Source: JANLSE01 sp038214135 (GTDB lineage Bacteria > Chloroflexota > Chloroflexia > Chloroflexales > Roseiflexaceae). Taken from it: a stretch of DNA of 17,712 nt. The position numbers and the translations under genes were made by a program. Under the pieces are notes generated by a model. It did no database searches, had not been told where the DNA came from, and saw only the letters and a list, made by a program, of their open reading frames with translations. The stretch spans positions 1-17,712 of the forward strand of contig JBBQSD010000130.1 of the NCBI GenBank assembly GCA_038214135.1. Reading direction: 5' to 3'. Position 1 is the stretch's first letter, and every line of letters starts with the position of its first letter. Below are positions 14,690 through 17,712 of this stretch, one piece after another.

Positions 14690-15181
14690 ATGTTTGCGCG
14701 AATCATCTCATCAAGCCGCTTCCTGATTATTATCGCCGTGCTTGGGTCATTCCTGGGAGCCACATCATTGCTCACCTATGGCGCATACGAAACCTTTACC
14801 GTGGTAGCCAGTGTCTTCGGCAATATTAGGGAAATCAAAGGCAAGCAACTGCTGTTGGAAGTAATCGAACTGATCGATCTCTTTCTGCTCAGTACCGTCT
14901 TCTATGTCATTGCTGTCGGGTTATATGAATTGTTCATTCAGGATAATCTGCCGCTGCCGAAGTGGTTGGAGTTTCACACGCTGGATGACCTGAAGGACAA
15001 GCTGGTCGGCGTGATTATTGTCGCACTCGCGGTTCTGTTTCTTGGCCAAATCGTCTCGTGGGATGGACAGCGCGATCTGCTGGGCTATGGGGTTGCCGTT
15101 GCACTTGTGATCGCTGCACTGACATACTTCCTGTCGCAGAAATCAAGTAAAACGCCGAAGTACCCTGACAAGATGACCTGA
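14690..15181 (+). CDS. UPF0114 (YqhA-like) integral membrane protein
   Basis: 163 residues with four hydrophobic segments (about 11-33, 58-83, 105-123 and 130-149). The family core of UPF0114/YqhA is clear: EVIELIDLFLLSTVFYVIAVGLYELFI followed by LPKWLEFHTLDDLKDKLVGVIIVALAVLFL. Function in the family is unknown; members are inner-membrane proteins. The C-terminal tail is Lys-rich and probably cytosolic. ATG 14690 is preceded by AAAAGGA with a 6-nt gap. It is transcribed alone, divergent from the phosphomutase operon and convergent with the DA1-like peptidase, from which it is separated by a large inverted repeat built of octamers. Confidence 0.88.
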   Translation: MFARIISSSRFLIIIAVLGSFLGATSLLTYGAYETFTVVASVFGNIREIKGKQLLLEVIELIDLFLLSTVFYVIAVGLYELFIQDNLPLPKWLEFHTLDDLKDKLVGVIIVALAVLFLGQIVSWDGQRDLLGYGVAVALVIAALTYFLSQKSSKTPKYPDKMT

Positions 15182-15187
15182 CCCTTT

Positions 15188-15306
15188 TGACATGGTGACA
15201 CAGTAACGTGGTGAAGGGGTGACATGGTGAATATGCTCTATCGAAGCTGTACGAAGCTAATCAAGCCCATTCACCATGTCACGTTATCACCTTTTCACTA
15301 TGTCAA
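15188..15306. repeat. Inverted pair of period-8 arrays between convergent genes
   Basis: Left arm 15188-15231: octamers TGACATGG, TGACACAG and variants (five full units). Right arm 15270-15309: the same motif in inverse orientation (TTCACCAT, GTCACGTT and variants). The arms begin 6 nt after the YqhA-like stop and 5 nt from the stop of the - strand peptidase. Read away from each stop, both arrays start TTGACAT. Transcripts of either gene could fold the two arms together; no T-run marks a classical terminator. Confidence 0.75.
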
Positions 15307-15311
15307 GCAGG

Positions 15312-16046
15312 TTATGCTCCAGCTCGGCGCACATGATCGAGTACGCCAAGCGGGCCGAACTGGCGTTCAATTTCAATGACCTGTTCCAGAAATGGGCGAT
15401 AGGGATGGTTCGAGGTCAAGAGGTGGCGAGCAGCCTTGGTACAGCCGAGGTAGCACAGGTGGCGATAGGCAACCCATTCGGCAAAGCCCTCACGCATGGC
15501 TTCGTCGGTCAGGTGTACTGCGTGTTCGTTCTGCCATGCGTGGCCATACTCATGGGCAATCACGGTACGGAACAGCAGGCGCGGCAAGCCATATAGCATA
15601 AAGATCGCACGGGAATCGCCACGGCGCTGGTACAGGCCCAGCACACGCTCATCGGGGGCATGGCCATCACTCGCCTGGGAACGAATATCGGCCATGGTCG
15701 GGACATCAACGAGGCGAAACGACACACCGATGCGGAGTTCAAGATGCAGTTGGGCAATAATAGCACCGACTGTTTCGCGGAACAGCTGTTCCGCCTCAGC
15801 GGGATCATAGATCGCCGTGGCATGGCATGTCGTACACTGAATCCGGTGATCATGTAACGTCCAATGCTGGTTGCCAACTGGTGCCGAGCAGGTATCGCAG
15901 CGCGGGCGAGTTGCAATACAATCGGAACAGTAGCGTTCCTGGCGATCCGGTAGGGCAAAATAGGTTCCAGCCAGTGCATTCCCACAGGCAGCGCAATAAT
16001 CGCGCCGTGTGCGATCCGTTATCGAGGCCGGCGATGCGATTGTCAT
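15312..16046 (-). CDS. DA1-like zinc metallopeptidase with N-terminal LIM/zinc-ribbon region
   Basis: 244 residues. The N-terminal 80 residues carry four Cys pairs (Cys18/21, 40/43, 50/53, 71/74) in a LIM-like double zinc knuckle. The C-terminal part has IAHEYGHAWQ (HExxH at 165-169) and AMREGFAEWVAYRHL, whose Glu186 is a good third zinc ligand. This order (LIM-like, then HExxH about 20 residues before E-E/EG) is that of the protein DA1 family; plant DA1 is a ubiquitin-activated peptidase, and the bacterial members are uncharacterised. No signal peptide, so cytosolic. ATG 16046 with GAGGA 4 nt upstream is preferred over the TTG at 16064. Possible targets are unknown. It is 66 nt downstream of the injection-system-motif gene on the same strand and has a candidate promoter of its own. 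Confidence 0.8.
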   Translation of the reverse strand: MTIASPASITDRTRRDYCAACGNALAGTYFALPDRQERYCSDCIATRPRCDTCSAPVGNQHWTLHDHRIQCTTCHATAIYDPAEAEQLFRETVGAIIAQLHLELRIGVSFRLVDVPTMADIRSQASDGHAPDERVLGLYQRRGDSRAIFMLYGLPRLLFRTVIAHEYGHAWQNEHAVHLTDEAMREGFAEWVAYRHLCYLGCTKAARHLLTSNHPYRPFLEQVIEIERQFGPLGVLDHVRRAGA

Positions 16047-16075
16047 TGGGTCCTCAGCACGCAATCCATGCCATC

Positions 16076-16104
16076 AGGATACCACGCGCAGCCCGACATC
16101 GCAA
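16076..16104 (-). promoter_or_regulatory. Candidate promoter of the DA1-like gene
   Basis: On the - strand: TTGCGA (16104-16099), 17-nt spacer, TATCCT (16081-16076) with TGG in front (extended -10). Each hexamer matches consensus at 4 of 6. The start would be near 16069, about 22 nt before the ATG. It lies within the 66-nt gap after the upstream gene. Confidence 0.4.
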
Positions 16105-16112
16105 TCCGACAG

Positions 16113-17456
16113 CTACTTGTTTGTTAATACCTGCTCCACAATCTGTTTTACAACAACGGGATCGGGAACCAGCCCGATTGGCTCAACAGCTGGTAGATTA
16201 TTATCGTTCATATTGGCTGGTGGGTTTGCAGGTACTTGTTGTTTCAATTTCTGGCCAAGCAGATCAGCAAGCTTTGTGATCTGATTCTCTGGAAATTCTC
16301 GTTTGGTTGGATCCTTTTGTTTCTGGTCCTTGTCTCGGCGCTTCTCATAATCCTGTGGCCCTTTAATCGCATCTTTTTCGAATGCTGAAAGCAGCACTTT
16401 TTGATTAGGGTCGATATTCTTGGTCGAGGCAGCCATCGCGACACACTGGGTCGTCATATCTTTTACATATTTTATCTTAAATTCTTTCGCCTGTGGACTG
16501 TCAAACTTATCCTTATCCTTAAATGGTTCAAAGGCCAGACGCAACTTATAATCAAGGGTTGTCATAAGGTTAACGAACTCGGCCTGATGATCGATCACAT
16601 AGGTCGTGAAAACCTCCGGCTGACTACCACTGGCACCAAGTGCCTCATTCGATTCATCGAGCAATTGCCGCCAATAACCCGAATTCTGAGCATTACCCTT
16701 GTGCAGCGCGTCCTTGGTTCCTAGCATGCGAAAGATTTCCTGCGGATTCAGCGCAGTGCCATCTTCCGTTTTATAGGCAGCCGGGTTGGCTTGCCAATTT
16801 TTTATGATGCAATACCATTGGATGCGGTGGGTCTGGGCACCATGTAACGGGCTTACATTCGGATCATGGAACAATCGTCCCGAGCGCAACTGCTGATTAA
16901 AATCGGCAGGCTGCAAAATCTGGCTCAGAACATCCGTGGTTGGTGGAAATCCGCCAACACCTTCGGCATTGCTGAGCACCTTTTCCAATTTAAGATCGGG
17001 AGTAGCTTCAACGGCCTGGCCGATTTCCAGATCAAGCATTTTCAAATAGGCGTGTATCGTGGCTGAATTGGCAAATAGCGCCTTGATATGTTTCAAGATC
17101 GGCAGAATTGGTGCAGCACCAGCAGTTCCAGCGGTTGGATCCTTCTCTCCAGTTTGCAGGGTAGAGTCGGCTTGTTTACTTGCACCCTGCTGGGGAAAAC
17201 GCCAATCATTGCGTTGAATCATTGTTCGTTGCAGCACTGGCAGCGCACCCAACAAACGCTGAACGGCCCGATTCCCAATCGAACGCTGCAGTGTTGTAAT
17301 ATGTGATGCCTGCATGGCACGCATCGTTCCAGGCGAAACAGACTGCGAAACTGCTTGAAGCGGTGCCTCTTCAGATACCATTGATTGAGTTACAGGAACA
17401 GCCTGTTTGAGTATATGCGACGATGCGTCTGGTTCGAATATGGGCGAAGTTGCCAT
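16113..17456 (-). CDS. Protein with eCIS-associated LQRxxGNxAVxxLL motif, otherwise unknown
   Basis: 447 residues. Near the N-terminus ITTLQRSIGNRAVQRLL (53-69) is the motif found in many proteins encoded with extracellular contractile injection systems (often in DUF4157 proteins and cargo). A second LQR (75-77) follows. The region before it (1-50) is Ser/Pro/Gln-rich and probably disordered. From about 130 a soluble, mostly helical domain follows that I do not recognise; it includes HGAQTHRIQWYCIIKNW and GYWRQLLDESNEALG, with no protease HExxH. The last 150 residues are Lys/Asp-rich. No signal peptide. The coding sequence looks more A+T-rich than its neighbours, with more AAA, TTA and ATT, which hints at acquisition by transfer. 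ATG 17456 has GGAAG at 7 nt; the GTG at 17474 is a weaker start. No sheath, tube or baseplate gene lies in the window. Confidence 0.65.
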   Translation of the reverse strand: MATSPIFEPDASSHILKQAVPVTQSMVSEEAPLQAVSQSVSPGTMRAMQASHITTLQRSIGNRAVQRLLGALPVLQRTMIQRNDWRFPQQGASKQADSTLQTGEKDPTAGTAGAAPILPILKHIKALFANSATIHAYLKMLDLEIGQAVEATPDLKLEKVLSNAEGVGGFPPTTDVLSQILQPADFNQQLRSGRLFHDPNVSPLHGAQTHRIQWYCIIKNWQANPAAYKTEDGTALNPQEIFRMLGTKDALHKGNAQNSGYWRQLLDESNEALGASGSQPEVFTTYVIDHQAEFVNLMTTLDYKLRLAFEPFKDKDKFDSPQAKEFKIKYVKDMTTQCVAMAASTKNIDPNQKVLLSAFEKDAIKGPQDYEKRRDKDQKQKDPTKREFPENQITKLADLLGQKLKQQVPANPPANMNDNNLPAVEPIGLVPDPVVVKQIVEQVLTNK

Positions 17457-17480
17457 ACAAATGCTTCCAATCACCTATTG

Positions 17481-17529
17481 CCCTCACCCCTAGCCCCTAG
17501 CCCATTGGAAGAGGGGCTAGGGATGAGGG
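17481..17529. repeat. 18-bp inverted repeat, related to the two-hairpin element
   Basis: CCCTCACCCCTAGCCCCT (17481-17498) faces AGGGGCTAGGGATGAGGG (17512-17529), 17 of 18 pairing, loop 13 nt. The outer CCCTCA/TGAGGG pair is the same as in the element at 14438-14547, so this is probably a reduced relative. It lies just upstream of the gene at 17456. The 17457-17650 spacer holds this and the arrays listed next. Confidence 0.75.
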
Positions 17530-17539
17530 CCAAACAAAC

Positions 17540-17651
17540 GAACAAGGCGGCGAGAGAACAAAGCGACGATAGAACAAGCGAGCAAAAATCGTTGTTCCTT
17601 TGTTCAGAATGGCGCGCAGCATGCTGAATGCTGACTCCTGAATACTTATTT
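17540..17651. repeat. Composite period-8 plus period-7 array abutting a stop codon
   Basis: Period-8 units GAACAAGG, CGGCGAGA, GAACAAAG and variants (17540-17587), then GTTCCTTT and GTTCAGAA (17594-17609), then after a short spacer period-7 units CTGAATG, CTGACTC, CTGAATA (17624-17644). The heptamers end next to the stop of the truncated - strand gene. The order and the stop-adjacent 16-mer match 10575-10660. Confidence 0.65.
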
Positions 17652-17712
17652 CAACCGTTCAAGTTTATCGTCGTCAGGCCGTGTTCGATAGCAAAGCGCG
17701 TTGCTGCGCTGC
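17651..17712 (-). CDS. 3' end of a gene cut by the window edge
   Basis: The - strand frame that ends in TGA (17653-17651) translates as ATRFAIEHGLTTINLNG, protein-like and without stops to the edge. A second open frame ends in TAA at 17648-17646 (RPDDDKLERLK). I prefer the first because its TGA starts the same 16-mer (TGAAA-T/C-A/G-AGTATTCAG) that begins at the stop of the YvcK-like gene. Family not recognisable from so few residues. Confidence 0.4.
   Translation of the reverse strand, partial: SAATRFAIEHGLTTINLNG

Overview
The window reads as chromosomal DNA of a free-living bacterium with a mid-50s % G+C content (judged by eye) and densely packed genes. The closest fit I can suggest is the phylum Chloroflexota, Chloroflexia-like (Herpetosiphon or Chloroflexales relatives). 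The grounds are a sugar-nucleotidyltransferase of the NTP_transf_4 plus hexapeptide type, a membrane-anchored YvcK/CofD protein, a long TPM-domain coiled-coil protein, a Uma2 nuclease, and spacers full of GGGCGAACAC/GTTCGCCCCTACG modules, CCCTCTCCC/GGGAGAGGG hairpins and period-7 or period-8 arrays. This assignment is inference, not proof.

Left part (1-8183, all + strand): an extended -10 promoter drives ptrB (oligopeptidase B). It overlaps an alpha/beta-hydrolase esterase by 4 nt. A Uma2-family nuclease, a lone trpB, an FKBP prolyl isomerase and a 933-residue secreted or membrane-anchored TPM/coiled-coil protein with a Gly-Ser-Trp tail follow. The theme is protein turnover and folding, with trpB unrelated to it.

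Middle part (8184-14343, - strand): a main transcription unit starts at a good sigma70-type promoter (14375-14403). It contains an intact phosphomannomutase/phosphoglucomutase, a shorter paralogue that has lost every active-site motif, and a membrane-anchored divergent YvcK/CofD protein, with only 10-nt gaps. After a repeat-filled spacer comes a GlmU-like nucleotidyl/acyltransferase. Together they suggest hexose-phosphate to sugar-nucleotide metabolism and its control for cell-envelope synthesis. The GlmU-like gene is followed in frame, past a TAG, by 38 further protein-like codons. A small zinc-ribbon gene lies beyond it with its own strong promoter and an intrinsic terminator in its leader. 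Just upstream of that promoter sits a MITE-like element with imperfect 21-bp inverted ends and a perfect 9-bp flanking duplication.

Right part (14690-17712): a UPF0114/YqhA membrane protein (+) converges on a DA1-like zinc metallopeptidase (-). Upstream of the latter is a gene (-) whose N-terminus carries the LQRxxGNxAVxxLL motif of proteins associated with extracellular contractile injection systems. The 3' end of another - strand gene is cut by the window edge.

The most unusual global feature is in the spacers. Period-8 or period-7 degenerate arrays sit directly against stop codons at several independent loci. A two-hairpin GC-rich element recurs in two or three places.
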